Source of the DNA: Methylocystis sp. IM3 | GTDB taxonomy: Bacteria; Pseudomonadota; Alphaproteobacteria; Rhizobiales; Beijerinckiaceae | Assembly (NCBI RefSeq): GCF_038070105.1 | Contig: NZ_JBBPBZ010000002.1 | Location: 3,392,501 to 3,456,500, forward strand | Length of the DNA: 64,000 nt | Direction of reading: 5' to 3' | Shown here: piece after piece, positions 9,642 through 22,307 of the stretch | How the letters are laid out: every line of letters starts with the position of its first letter | How positions within the stretch are numbered: position 1 is the first letter of the stretch | The notes under the pieces: generated by a model | What the model saw: only the letters and a program-made list of their open reading frames with translations | Told to the model about the DNA's origin: nothing | The model's database searches: none | Made by a program: the position numbers and the translations under genes

Positions 9642-10862
9642 ATGCCAAAGATCGCACGCCCGGCGCGTTTCGCGTCAACCCTTCTGGCATCCTTCCTCGC
9701 CTTCGGCGCGCAGGCGCTGGAGGCCCCGCAAATCGCCTCCGAGGAGGCGGGCCTCACGCCACTCGAACGGCTCGGCAAGCGCATTTTCGAGGACAAGACC
9801 CTTTCGCGCCCGGCCGGCGTCGCCTGCGCCTCCTGCCACGACGCCGCGACCGCCTTTCAGGGGTCCAACGGCTCGCCCGTTCCCGCCGTGGCGCGCGGAT
9901 CGAAACCGGAGTCGCTCGGCCGGCGCAATACGCCCACGATCATGTACTCCTCCTTCGCCCCGCCCTTCGGCTTCGTGGACGAGAAGGACGAAGAAACCGG
10001 AAAGGTCGAAAAGATTCCCGCCGGCGGGCAGTTCCTCGACGGGCGGGCGGGCGACCTTCTCGCGCAGTTCGAGGGTCCGCTGCTCGATCCCCTCGAAATG
10101 AACGCGCCTTCGAAACGCTTCGCCGTGGAGGCGATCCGCGACGGCGCCTATGCGCCGCTCGCCCGAGAGGTCTACGGCGACAAGATCTTCGACAATCCCG
10201 ACGCCGCTTTCGAGAAACTCGCCCAGGCGGTCGTCGCCTATGAGTCGAGCGCGCGCTTTCACCCTTTCGCCTCGAAATTCGACGATTTTCTGCGCGGCGA
10301 CGCAAAACTGACGCCGATCGAGCAAAGAGGCTTCGCCCTGTTCAAGGACCCGAAGAAAGGCAATTGCCTCGCCTGTCACGCCGGCAAGGAAGACTCCCGC
10401 AATCCGCAGGACTGGCTCTTCACCGATTACACCTATGACGCGCTGGGCGCGCCGAAGAACGCCGCCATTGCGGCGACGGCCAATGCGCCCGATCTCGGCC
10501 TGTGCAAGCGCCCTGGCCTCGAGAAGATCGCCCCGGCCGGGTTCGACCCCGCGAGCGTCTGCGGGGCCTTCAAGGTGCCGACGCTGCGCAACGTCGCCGT
10601 GACCGGGCCCTATCTGCACAATGGCGTCTTCGGGAAACTCCGCGATGTCGTGGCCTTCTACGCCACGCGGGACACGGACCCCGCCCGCTGGTATGGCAAG
10701 GCCGCGAAATTCGACGATCTGCCGGCCGAGTATCGCAACAACGTCAATACGCAGGAAGCGCCCTACGACCGCAAGCCGGGCCAAAAGCCGCGCCTCTCCG
10801 AAAAAGACATCGACGCGCTCGTTGCGTTCCTCGAGACGCTGACGGACAGGCCGAGGCCCTGA
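9642..10862 (+). CDS. Di-haem cytochrome c peroxidase / MauG family protein
   Basis: This is a periplasmic di-haem c-type protein. Residues 1-26 look like a signal peptide (basic start, hydrophobic core ASTLLASFLAFG, AQA). Two haem-binding CXXCH motifs follow, CASCH at residues 62-66 and CLACH at 242-246, plus the family motifs PTLRNVAVTGPYLHNGVF and ALVAFLETLTD near the C-terminus. The length of 406 residues fits the CcpA/MauG superfamily. The first half contains RRNTPTIMYSSFAPPFGFVDE and GGQFLDGRAGDL, typical of the wider family; whether it reduces H2O2 or oxidises another substrate cannot be decided. Its stop codon directly abuts the convergent murI stop. Confidence 0.88.
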   Translation: MPKIARPARFASTLLASFLAFGAQALEAPQIASEEAGLTPLERLGKRIFEDKTLSRPAGVACASCHDAATAFQGSNGSPVPAVARGSKPESLGRRNTPTIMYSSFAPPFGFVDEKDEETGKVEKIPAGGQFLDGRAGDLLAQFEGPLLDPLEMNAPSKRFAVEAIRDGAYAPLAREVYGDKIFDNPDAAFEKLAQAVVAYESSARFHPFASKFDDFLRGDAKLTPIEQRGFALFKDPKKGNCLACHAGKEDSRNPQDWLFTDYTYDALGAPKNAAIAATANAPDLGLCKRPGLEKIAPAGFDPASVCGAFKVPTLRNVAVTGPYLHNGVFGKLRDVVAFYATRDTDPARWYGKAAKFDDLPAEYRNNVNTQEAPYDRKPGQKPRLSEKDIDALVAFLETLTDRPRP

Positions 10863-11663
10863 TCAGCCGCCGGCGAGCCCGTAGCGGGCGAGCGTCGCGC
10901 GCAACGGCCCCTCGGGCCTCTTGCCGCTCGTGAAGACCGCGCGCGCCTCGCCGCGGCCGGCGACCGGCGCGTCGAAGCCGCAGTCTCGCAGGACCTGGTC
11001 GGCGCGCCGGGCGATGGCGGGGGCCGGGTCGATCCAGTCCACCGGCCAGGGCGCAAGACGCCGGAAGTCCTCGACGAGCAGCGGATAATGCGTGCAGGCG
11101 AGGACGACCGCGTCCGAGCGGGCGCCGCCGACCTCCTGAAAGCAGGGCGCGATCTCGGCGGCGATGTCTTCGTCGCAAACCCCCTGCCCCTGCATCTGGC
11201 TTTCCGCGATGCGCGCCAGCGTCGCCGAGCCAACGAGCGTGACGCGGCAATGGGCGGCGAATTGCGAGATGAGGTTTTGCGTATAGTCGCGCGCGACCGT
11301 GCCGGGCGTCCCGAGCACGGAAATGAGATGCGAGCGCGAATGCTCCGCGGCGGGCTTGATCGCCGGCACCGTGCCGACGAAGGGCAGCCGCGGCCAATGG
11401 TCGCGCAGGACGGGGAGCACCAGCGTCGAGGCGGTGTTGCAGGCGATCACCACGATGTCGGGCGCGTGGCGGGCGATCAGCGTCTCCATCACCCCGACGA
11501 CACGGCGGACGAGATCCGCCTCCTTCCAGGAGCCATAGGGAAAGCCCGCGTCGTCGGCGCAATAGACAAAGTCGGCGTCCGGCCGCAGCCTGACGATCTG
11601 CGCAAAGACCGTGAGGCCGCCAAGGCCGGAGTCGAAGACGAGAATTCTGGGCCGCCGGGTCAT
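10863..11663 (-). CDS. murI: Glutamate racemase
   Basis: MurI makes D-glutamate for peptidoglycan. The 266-residue product begins MTRRPRILVFDSGLGGLTV with the D11-S12 pair, and has the two catalytic cysteines in IACNTAST (C75) and LACTHYPLL, together with FVYCADDAGFPYG. This residue set and the length are those of a functional racemase. The start is the ATG at 11661-11663. It is convergent with the peroxidase gene with no intervening bases (stops form TGATCA) and appears to be transcribed alone. Confidence 0.94.
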   Translation of the reverse strand: MTRRPRILVFDSGLGGLTVFAQIVRLRPDADFVYCADDAGFPYGSWKEADLVRRVVGVMETLIARHAPDIVVIACNTASTLVLPVLRDHWPRLPFVGTVPAIKPAAEHSRSHLISVLGTPGTVARDYTQNLISQFAAHCRVTLVGSATLARIAESQMQGQGVCDEDIAAEIAPCFQEVGGARSDAVVLACTHYPLLVEDFRRLAPWPVDWIDPAPAIARRADQVLRDCGFDAPVAGRGEARAVFTSGKRPEGPLRATLARYGLAGG

Positions 11664-11831
11664 TGCTTCCGTCTGAAAGGAGCGCGATTCGCGCGCGTGA
11701 GGCGATAGGACGTGTTTTCGCCCGCAAGATCAACGCGCCAAAAGCTCGGCGGGCTTCGGCGTGGACGTGGCCATCCTGCCGCGGTGGTTGTAAGAAGGGC
11801 GGAGCGTCAACCTTTCCTGCATGGAACTCCG

Positions 11832-12872
11832 ATGAAGAAACGCCTCTCGAGCCTGCTTCTGGTAGCCTCTTTGGCCCTTTCCGACGTTACGGCTCATGCC
11901 TGCACGCGCATTGTCTACGACACGGGAGACGCGTCCCATATCGTCGGGCGCACCATGGACTGGATGGAGGACCCCGGCACGGATCTCTGGGCTTTCCCGC
12001 GCGGCATGAGCCGGGACGGCTCCGCGGGACAGGGTTCGCTCAAATGGACCTCCAAACACGGCTCGGTGATCAGCTCCTTCTATAATCTCGCGACAGTCGA
12101 CGGCATCAATGACGCGGGGCTCGTCGCCAATGTGCTCTATCTCGTCGAAGCCGATTACGGGGACACGGCCGGCTCCAGGAAACCCAAGCTCTCCATCGGC
12201 GCCTGGGCGCAGTATGTTCTCGACACTTACGCGACGGTCGCCGACGCCGTGGCGGCGCTGAAGAAGGAGCCTTTCGTTCTTGTCGCGCCCGATCTGCCGA
12301 ACGGCCACAAGGCCGCCGGCCATCTCTCGCTCGCCGACGCCTCGGGCGACAGCGCGATTTTCGAATATATCGGCGGCAAGCTCGTCGTCCATCACGGGCC
12401 GCAATATCGGGTCATGACCAATTCGCCGCCCTATGACCAGCAGCTCGCGATCAACGCCTATTGGAAGACAGTGGGCGGGCTGGAGTTCCTGCCCGGCACG
12501 GCCCGCGCCTCCGACCGCTTTGCCCGGATGAGCTGGAATCTCGACGCCGCGCCGAAGGAAAAGGACCCGCGCCTCGCGACCGCGACAGTCTTCTCGCTGA
12601 TTCGCGCGATTTCCGTTCCGCTCGGCATCACCGACCCGAAGGAGCCCAACATCGCCTCGACGATCTGGCGCACGGTCTCGGACACGAAAGCCAGGCGCTA
12701 TTATTTCGAATCCGCCTACAGCCCGTCGATCTTCTGGGTCGATCTCGACAGGCTGAAGCTCGACGCCGGGGCCAAGCCCATGAAGCTCGATCTGACGGGG
12801 CATCCGATCCTGTCCGATGACGTCTCGGACAAATTCGCGCCGGCAGAACCCTTCAAATTCATCGGCCATTGA
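11832..12872 (+). CDS. Secreted linear amide C-N hydrolase, choloylglycine hydrolase / penicillin V acylase family
   Basis: This Ntn-type hydrolase uses an N-terminal cysteine to cleave linear amide bonds. Starting at the ATG at 11832 gives 346 residues with a signal peptide (KKRLSSLLLVASLALSDVTAHA) whose predicted cleavage exposes C24 in CTRIVYDTG, the catalytic N-terminal Cys. Downstream are GRTMDWMED, SFYNLATVDGINDAGLVANVLYL and the NSPPYDQQ segment, all typical of this family. The frame is open further upstream, but that extension would bury the Cys. Substrate is unknown; relatives hydrolyse bile salts, penicillin V or acyl-homoserine lactones. Periplasmic location is inferred from the signal peptide. 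Confidence 0.87.
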   Translation: MKKRLSSLLLVASLALSDVTAHACTRIVYDTGDASHIVGRTMDWMEDPGTDLWAFPRGMSRDGSAGQGSLKWTSKHGSVISSFYNLATVDGINDAGLVANVLYLVEADYGDTAGSRKPKLSIGAWAQYVLDTYATVADAVAALKKEPFVLVAPDLPNGHKAAGHLSLADASGDSAIFEYIGGKLVVHHGPQYRVMTNSPPYDQQLAINAYWKTVGGLEFLPGTARASDRFARMSWNLDAAPKEKDPRLATATVFSLIRAISVPLGITDPKEPNIASTIWRTVSDTKARRYYFESAYSPSIFWVDLDRLKLDAGAKPMKLDLTGHPILSDDVSDKFAPAEPFKFIGH

Positions 12873-12913
12873 ACGGGGGGAGAGGGCGCCGGAACGCGCG
12901 CGACGGCTTTTCC

Positions 12914-12943
12914 TTGCCCTCCCCCGCCCATCGGGTGTATAAG
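12914..12943 (+). promoter_or_regulatory. Candidate promoter of the rimP-nusA-infB operon
   Basis: TTGCCC (12914-12919) and TATAAG (12938-12943) are separated by 18 bases. Transcription would begin near 12950, giving a leader of roughly 105 bases before the rimP start. The leader then meets a small hairpin (12966-12984) and the intrinsic terminator at 12993-13024. Confidence 0.5.
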
Positions 12944-12992
12944 GACCCAAATTCCATCTCATACCGATCATCCATAAGGTGATCGCCGTTGA

Positions 12993-13024
12993 GAGTGGGG
13001 CCCGGCCGGGACCCGCTCTTTTTT
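12993..13024 (+). terminator. Intrinsic terminator in the rimP leader (possible attenuator)
   Basis: GAGTGGG (12993-12999) pairs with CCCGCTC (13012-13018, one G-T pair) around a GC-rich loop, and six T follow immediately (13019-13024). This is a textbook intrinsic terminator on the plus strand. It lies between a candidate promoter and the rimP start, so it may attenuate the rimP-nusA-infB operon. It could also simply end the transcript of the amidohydrolase gene 120 bases upstream. A second hairpin (GATCA, bulge, CC pairing with GGTGATC, 12966-12984) precedes it. Confidence 0.65.
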
Positions 13025-13057
13025 GTTTGGCTCACCCGAACGAGAGGCTCCGACAGC

Positions 13058-13831
13058 TTGACCGAACACGCCGCCCCCCTCGACGCCGCCCTCGACGAGC
13101 CTCGCCTCGTCGCCGAGACGGGCGTCGCCGCGCGCGTGGCGCATCTCGCCGAGCCGGTGCTCGCGCAGCTCGGCTTCCGCCTCGTGCGCGTCAGGCTCAT
13201 GCAACAGAACGGCCAGACGCTGCAGATCATGGCGGAGCGCCCGGACGGAACCATGACCATCGACGATTGCGAGGCGGCGAGCCAGGCGCTCTCGCCGGAG
13301 CTCGACGTCGCCGACGTCATTTCCGGCGAATATCGCCTCGAACTGTCGTCGCCCGGCGTCGACCGGCCGCTCGTGCGCGTCTCCGACTTCGCCCGCGCCA
13401 TCGGCCACGAGGCCCGCGTCGAGCTGACGCATCCCGTGGAGTCGGGCCGCAAGCGGTTCCGCGGGCTCATCAGGGGCGTCGAGGGCGAAGGCCGCGACGC
13501 CAAGGTTTCGGTCGAACGCACGGACGCGCGCTCGGACGAGGAGAAGCTCGTTGTCCTGCCGCTCGCCGATCTCGACGAGGGCAAGCTGATGCTGACCGAG
13601 GCGCTCATCCGCGAGTCGCTGCGCGCCGGCAAGATGCAGCAGGCCGCCGGCGAGGACGAGGCTCCAGCCGAAGCGGACGAACGCCCCCGCCGCGGGCCGG
13701 GTCGTTTCCGCGGCCCGCAAAAAGATCAGAAAAACAAGGCCAAGCCGCTGGTCCCCGCCGGCGTGCAGACGCATTTCAAGAAAGGTCCGGGGCCGGCAAG
13801 GCCCCGCGCCCCCCGCTCCGAGGGAGAGTGA
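13058..13831 (+). CDS. rimP: Ribosome maturation factor RimP
   Basis: RimP acts in late assembly of the 30S subunit. The N-terminal domain contains [20 protein letters not shown] and the hallmark [15 protein letters not shown]...[15 protein letters not shown]; the C-terminal half is the SH3-like domain, followed by a Lys/Arg/Pro-rich tail of about 60 residues found in alphaproteobacterial forms. I chose the TTG at 13058 ([17 protein letters not shown]): it has a GAGAGG Shine-Dalgarno about 10 bases upstream and matches family N-termini. A GTG at 12989 is in frame but would start before the leader terminator. nusA follows after 3 bases. Confidence 0.88.
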   Translation: MTEHAAPLDAALDEPRLVAETGVAARVAHLAEPVLAQLGFRLVRVRLMQQNGQTLQIMAERPDGTMTIDDCEAASQALSPELDVADVISGEYRLELSSPGVDRPLVRVSDFARAIGHEARVELTHPVESGRKRFRGLIRGVEGEGRDAKVSVERTDARSDEEKLVVLPLADLDEGKLMLTEALIRESLRAGKMQQAAGEDEAPAEADERPRRGPGRFRGPQKDQKNKAKPLVPAGVQTHFKKGPGPARPRAPRSEGE

Positions 13832-13834
13832 GCC

Positions 13835-15421
13835 ATGGCCGTCAGCGCCAACAGACTCGAGATTTTGCAGATCGCCGACGCCGTCGCGCGCGAAAAATCG
13901 ATTGATCGCAGCATCGTGATCGCCTCCATGGAGGATGCGCTGCAAAAGGCGGCGCGTTCGCGCTATGGCCAGGAAACCGAAGTGCGCGCCGAGATCAACC
14001 CGCGCACCGGCGAGGTGCGTTTCTCGCGTCTGCTGCTCGTTGTCGACAGGGTCGAGAACGAGGCCACGCAGATTGCGATCGAGGACGCCCGCAAGCGCAA
14101 TCCCGCGGCGCAGGCCGGCGACTGGATTTCCGAGACCCTGCCACCCTTCGACTTCGGCCGCATCGCGGCGCAGTCGGCCAAGCAGATCATCGTACAGAAG
14201 GTGCGCGAGGCCGAGCGCGACCGCCAGTACGAGGAATACAAGGACCGTATCGGCGAGATCGTCAACGGCGTGGTCAAGCGCGTCGAATATGGCAATGTCA
14301 TCATCGATCTCGGCCGCGGCGAGGGCGTCATCCGCCGCGACGAGATGATCCCGCGCGAAATGTTCCGCCCCGGCGACCGCGTGCGCGCCTATGTCTACGA
14401 CGTGCGCCGAGAACAGCGCGGGCCGCAGATCTTCCTGTCGCGCACCCATCCGCAGTTCATGGCGAAACTCTTCAAGCAGGAAGTGCCGGAGATCTACGAC
14501 GGCGTGATCGAGGTGAAGTCGGTCGCCCGCGATCCGGGCTCCCGCGCCAAGATCGCAGTGATCTCGCGCGACTCCTCCATCGATCCCGTCGGCGCCTGCG
14601 TCGGCATGCGCGGCTCGCGCGTGCAGGCCGTCGTGCAGGAATTGCAGGGCGAGCGCATCGACATCATACCCTGGTCAGCGGACGCCGCGACCTTCATCGT
14701 CAATGCGCTCCAGCCTGCCGAAGTGGTGAAAGTGGTCCTCGACGAGGATTCCGCGCGCATCGAGGTGGTGGTGCCAGACGATCAGCTGTCGCTCGCCATC
14801 GGCCGCCGCGGCCAGAATGTGCGCCTCGCCTCGCAGCTCACCGGCTGGGACATCGACATTCTGACGGAAGCCGAGGAATCCGAGCGCCGCCAGAGAGAGT
14901 TCGAGGAGCGCACCCGCGTCTTCATGAACGCGATCGACGTCGACGAGGTCGTCGGCCGACTGCTGGCGTCGGAAGGTTTCCGCTCCGTCGAGGAGCTTGC
15001 TTACGTCGAATTGCCCGAACTCGCCACGATCGAAGGCTTCGACGAGGAGACGGCGGGCGAAATCCAGGCGCGCGCGCTCAATTATCTCGAACGGCTGGAG
15101 GCGGAGAACGAGGCCCGCCGCGTGGCCCTTGGCGTCTCCGACGAATTGCGCGAGATCGAGGGGCTGACCACGGCGATGATGGTAAGGCTCGGCGAGAACG
15201 ACGTGAAGACCATGGACGATTTCGCCGGCTGCGTGCCGGACGATCTCGTCGGCTGGACCGAGAAGAAGGATGGCGAGACCGTCAAACACGAAGGCTTTTT
15301 CGACGGAATCGATCTGTCGCGCGAAGAGGCCGAGGCGATGATCATGGCCGCGCGCGTCAGCGCGGGCTGGATCGAGTCTCCGGTCGAGGCGGTCGAGACA
15401 ACCGCGGCGGAGGGCGAATAG
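13835..15421 (+). CDS. nusA: Transcription termination/antitermination factor NusA
   Basis: NusA binds RNA polymerase and nascent RNA to modulate pausing, termination and antitermination. The 528-residue product has the N-terminal polymerase-binding domain ([31 protein letters not shown]), an S1 domain around 135-200 ([20 protein letters not shown]), two KH domains around 230-345 ([37 protein letters not shown]) and C-terminal helix-hairpin-helix-like repeats ([32 protein letters not shown]). It lies in the conserved rimP-nusA-ylxR-infB order. NusA is known to autoregulate this operon in E. coli. Confidence 0.96.
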   Translation: MAVSANRLEILQIADAVAREKSIDRSIVIASMEDALQKAARSRYGQETEVRAEINPRTGEVRFSRLLLVVDRVENEATQIAIEDARKRNPAAQAGDWISETLPPFDFGRIAAQSAKQIIVQKVREAERDRQYEEYKDRIGEIVNGVVKRVEYGNVIIDLGRGEGVIRRDEMIPREMFRPGDRVRAYVYDVRREQRGPQIFLSRTHPQFMAKLFKQEVPEIYDGVIEVKSVARDPGSRAKIAVISRDSSIDPVGACVGMRGSRVQAVVQELQGERIDIIPWSADAATFIVNALQPAEVVKVVLDEDSARIEVVVPDDQLSLAIGRRGQNVRLASQLTGWDIDILTEAEESERRQREFEERTRVFMNAIDVDEVVGRLLASEGFRSVEELAYVELPELATIEGFDEETAGEIQARALNYLERLEAENEARRVALGVSDELREIEGLTTAMMVRLGENDVKTMDDFAGCVPDDLVGWTEKKDGETVKHEGFFDGIDLSREEAEAMIMAARVSAGWIESPVEAVETTAAEGE

Positions 15422-15425
15422 GACA

Positions 15426-16164
15426 GTGGCGGCCGTGGAGGCGAAAGAGCGCGAGAGCGAGCGGACCTGCATCGTCACGCGGCGGCGAGAGCCGCCGGAA
15501 GGGCTGATCCGCTTCGTGCGCGGCCCCGACGGGGTCGTCGCGCCGGATATTCGCGCCCGCCTGCCGGGCCGCGGCGTCTGGGTCGGCGCGCGGGCGTCGC
15601 TCGTCGCGGAAGCGGCGAAAAAACGCATGTTCGCGCGCGGTTTGAAGGAGCAGGTGGAGACGCCGCCCGGGCTCGCCGAGGACGTGGACCGGCTGCTCGA
15701 AGCCGACTGCCTGCAGATGCTCGCCATGGCCAACAAGGCGGGCGCGGTGACGGCGGGCTTCAACAAGGTCGAGGGTTTGCTGGCGAGCGGCGGCGCCGCC
15801 GTCCTCATCGGGGCGGCGGACGGCGGGGCCGACGGCAAGCGGAAGCTTCATCAGGCGGCGCGGCGATCGGGCGCGGTATGGCGTGAAAACGATGGCGTTC
15901 CGCCCATGGTCGGCTTATTTACGTCGAGCCAATTGGATTTGGCTTTGGGGCGCACAAATGTGATACATGCTGCGCTCGCCCCCGGCGGGCCGGGCGCAAG
16001 TTTTCTGGCGCGCTGCCGCCGATTGGCGGCTTACCGGGGCGTGGAGCTCGACGGCGCGCCCCTTGTGGCGCAGATGATGCGGGATGTGCAGCCGGAGGCC
16101 GAGGGGCGTGCCGGCGAGGCTATGGAAGCAAGCGGGTCGGTAGCGGCCGAGGATCGGAAGCTGG

Positions 16165-16172
<8 letters not shown>
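15426..16172 (+). CDS. ylxR: YlxR-like (DUF448) RNA-binding protein with C-terminal L7Ae-like domain
   Basis: The N-terminal 90 residues match the YlxR/DUF448 fold ([35 protein letters not shown]). Residues about 110-210 resemble a ribosomal L7Ae/L30e-like RNA-binding domain ([21 protein letters not shown]). This fusion is common in alphaproteobacteria. The exact role is not established; location between nusA and infB points to RNA-related regulation. The start is a GTG four bases after the nusA stop, preceded by AGGA. The stop overlaps the infB start (ATGAGTGA), suggesting translational coupling. Confidence 0.87.
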
Positions 16173-18803
<2,631 letters not shown>

Positions 18804-18818
18804 GCCGCTTCACGCGCG

Positions 18819-18844
18819 TCATGGCCGGTCATTGCCGGCCATGA
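18819..18844 (+). other. Strong hairpin between infB and rbfA
   Basis: CATGGCCGG (18820-18828) pairs perfectly with CCGGCCATG (18835-18843), extended by one T-A pair, with a 6-base loop. It follows the infB stop by 16 bases. There is no T tract, so it is more likely an mRNA-stabilising or processing structure than a terminator; rbfA starts 114 bases later. Confidence 0.45.
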
Positions 18845-18957
18845 ACGCCGGAAGAGGCGGCTGAAGGCGCGCCTCTCCTCTGGAGTTTCAACCCATAGAA
18901 ACGTGGTCGCCCGCGTCGTGCGCGGGCGCGACGTGTTGGCGGAAGCGTAGTCATCTC

Positions 18958-19383
18958 ATGTCCCGATCCCACCATCCGGCCGGCGCCGCGCCGTCGCAGC
19001 GCATGTTGCGCGTGGGCGAGCTCATTCGCCACGCCGTCGCGCAGCTCCTGTCGCGGGGCGACGTGAGCGACCCCGTGCTCGAAAAGCACGTCGTCACCGT
19101 GTCGCGCGTGAAAATGAGCCCGGACCTCAAGCTTGCGACGATCTATGTGATGCCGCTCGGCGGCAAGGACGAGCCGGAAGTGATCGCCGCGCTCGACCGC
19201 CACAAGAAATTCCTGCGCGGAGAGATCGCGCATGAGGTGAATTTGAAGTTCGCGCCGGACGTCCGGTTTCGCATCGACGACAGCTTCGACACGGTCTCTC
19301 GCATCGACGCGATCCTCGCTTCCGAGCGCGTGAAGCGCGATCTCGAAGCTGCCGATGACGACGACGCGACAGACAACGCCTGA
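18958..19383 (+). CDS. rbfA: Ribosome-binding factor A
   Basis: RbfA is a cold-inducible factor for maturation of the 16S rRNA 5' end and the 30S subunit. The 141-residue protein contains [40 protein letters not shown] and [19 protein letters not shown], covering the single KH-like domain, with an acidic C-terminal tail. The start is the ATG at 18958. It follows infB after 154 bases and precedes truB by 6 bases, the standard order. Confidence 0.95.
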   Translation: MSRSHHPAGAAPSQRMLRVGELIRHAVAQLLSRGDVSDPVLEKHVVTVSRVKMSPDLKLATIYVMPLGGKDEPEVIAALDRHKKFLRGEIAHEVNLKFAPDVRFRIDDSFDTVSRIDAILASERVKRDLEAADDDDATDNA

Positions 19384-19389
19384 GAGAAG

Positions 19390-20292
19390 ATGAGCCAAAA
19401 GAGATCCAATCGCGCCGTCGTCGACGGCTGGGTGGTGCTGGACAAGCCCGTGGGACTGACTTCCACCCAGGCGGTGTCGCGCCTCAAGCGCATCTACAAC
19501 GCCCAGAAGGCGGGCCACGCCGGCACGCTCGATCCGCTGGCCTCGGGCATTCTGCCGGTCGCCTTCGGCGAGGCGACGAAGACCGTCCCCTTCGTGCAGG
19601 ACGGCGAGAAAGCCTATCGTTTCACCGTGCGCTGGGGCGTCGAGACCAATACGGACGATTCCGACGGCGAGATCACGCGCACGAGCGAGACGCGCCCGGA
19701 GCGCGCCGATATCGAGCGCCTGCTGCCGCAGTTCACCGGCGACATCCTCCAGACGCCGCCGCAGTTTTCGGCCATCAAGATCGCCGGCGAACGCGCCTAT
19801 GACCTCGCCCGCGGCGGCGAACAGGTCGAACTCAAGGCCCGGCCCGTGACCATTCACGCGCTGACGATCGAGTCTTTCTCCCCGGAGGAGACGGTCCTGT
19901 TCATGGAGTGCGGCAAGGGCGCCTATGTGCGCGCCATCGCCCGCGATCTCGGGCGGCTCATGGGCTGTTACGGCCATGTCACGGCGCTGCGCCGCACCCG
20001 GGTCGGTCCGTTCCTCGAAGAGGATTCCTTCACCCTGGACGAGATCGAGGCTCAGGGCATGGCGGCCGATGCGCTGCTCTCCGTCGAGGCGGGCCTTTCC
20101 GAACTGCCCTGCGTCGTCGTCGATCGCGACACGGCCGCCCGGCTGCGGCGCGGCGGCTCGGTCATTCTGCGCGGCCGCGATGCGCCACATGGTGGCGTCG
20201 TTTACGCGGCCTGCGGCGGCGCGCCCGTGGCGTTCGGCGAAGTGGTCGAGGGCGCGCTGGTTCCCTCGCGCGTCTTCAATCTGCCGTTCTGA
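19390..20292 (+). CDS. truB: tRNA pseudouridine(55) synthase
   Basis: TruB makes pseudouridine 55 in the T loop of tRNAs. The 300-residue protein has the motif I/II region WVVLDKPVGLTSTQAVSRLK and AGHAGTLDPLASGILPVAFG with the catalytic D48, plus the thumb segment and TPPQFSAIKIAGERAYDLAR. It closes the rimP-truB operon; rpsO, the usual next gene, is absent and the following gene is on the opposite strand. The stops of truB and the convergent PPTase gene are 9 bases apart within a GC hairpin (20295-20314). Confidence 0.95.
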   Translation: MSQKRSNRAVVDGWVVLDKPVGLTSTQAVSRLKRIYNAQKAGHAGTLDPLASGILPVAFGEATKTVPFVQDGEKAYRFTVRWGVETNTDDSDGEITRTSETRPERADIERLLPQFTGDILQTPPQFSAIKIAGERAYDLARGGEQVELKARPVTIHALTIESFSPEETVLFMECGKGAYVRAIARDLGRLMGCYGHVTALRRTRVGPFLEEDSFTLDEIEAQGMAADALLSVEAGLSELPCVVVDRDTAARLRRGGSVILRGRDAPHGGVVYAACGGAPVAFGEVVEGALVPSRVFNLPF

Positions 20293-20301
20293 TCGCGCGG
20301 C

Positions 20302-20994
20302 TCACGCGCCGCGCAGCAGGGCTTCGATGTCGGTCTCGGCGAGGGTCGGGCGCCAGTCGGCGCAGCGGCCCGCCAGCGCGAAATGATGCGCCCCTCGCCG
20401 CCAATGCGCCAGGCGCCAGGCGCCTGCGGCGGTTTCATCGCGCATGGACACCCCCGGCGGGTCGAGCGAGATGACGAAACTGTCGAGCGGGCGGCGCAGC
20501 CCCTCGCCGGTCGCCTTCACCACCGCCTCTTTCATCGTCCATATGGCGAAGAACGCGTCGCGCCGCGCCTCGTCCTCGAGCGCGCGCAGAAGCGCGGCCT
20601 CCTCGGGCGCAAAGAAACGCTCGGCCAGTTTCAGGCTTTCGGCGCGCCGATTGGCGGGCTCCACATCGACGCCGATTTCGACGCCCTCGGCGAGCGCGAC
20701 GGCGACCATGCCCCGCGTGTGGGTCATGCTGAAGCGCAGGTCGCAGGGGGGATCGAGGAGGTAGGGCTTGCCGAGCGGCGCCGCCGCGAAGCGCCAGTCC
20801 TGCGGCGCCCCGCCCGCCCGGCGGGAGAGATCCGCGCGCAGCAGCGCGTGGGCGGCGACATAGGCCTGACGGTCCTCCTCGAAGGCGAACCGCGCGGCGC
20901 GCGCCCGCTCGTCGTTGTCTAGCAGCGCGGCGAGCCGCAGCCATTGCCCGGGGGCGACGCTCCGCACATCGAGCGCATGAACCGCGACTTCCAC
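20302..20994 (-). CDS. 4'-phosphopantetheinyl transferase, Sfp family
   Basis: This enzyme attaches phosphopantetheine from CoA to carrier proteins of fatty-acid, polyketide or peptide synthesis. The diagnostic segments are present: FSMTHTRGMVAVALAEG, the Mg-binding IGVDVEP and FFAIWTMKEAVVKATGEGL. I chose the GTG at 20992-20994 (GGAAGG Shine-Dalgarno), giving 230 residues, the usual Sfp size. The frame is open far upstream but that would overlap most of the start of the neighbouring reductase's 3' end. A CTG overlapping the reductase stop is another possible start. It is the last gene of a minus-strand group with the reductase and cannot be assigned to a specific carrier. Confidence 0.85.
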   Translation of the reverse strand: MEVAVHALDVRSVAPGQWLRLAALLDNDERARAARFAFEEDRQAYVAAHALLRADLSRRAGGAPQDWRFAAAPLGKPYLLDPPCDLRFSMTHTRGMVAVALAEGVEIGVDVEPANRRAESLKLAERFFAPEEAALLRALEDEARRDAFFAIWTMKEAVVKATGEGLRRPLDSFVISLDPPGVSMRDETAAGAWRLAHWRRGAHHFALAGRCADWRPTLAETDIEALLRGA

Positions 20995-21017
20995 GGCCTT
21001 CCAGGCTTCCCGAAGCG

Positions 21018-22070
<1,053 letters not shown>

Positions 22071-22307
22071 CTAAATCCTCAATGTCTTGCTTGCGGCGCG
22101 TCCGCCCGACTCGAGGCGCGGAGCCGCTGCGGCGCTCCGGCGCGCCCCGGACGGTCGAAATGGGCCGGACCGAGAAAACGGGGAGGATCGTCGGACGCGG
22201 CCAACCGGCCGGCGGATAGGCTCATCCGCCGCCGCTCTCTTTCGTCTATAGCATTCGTCTGGCGATGCAACACCAAACCCACCGCGGCGGGGCCGCCGCC
22301 TGCGGCC

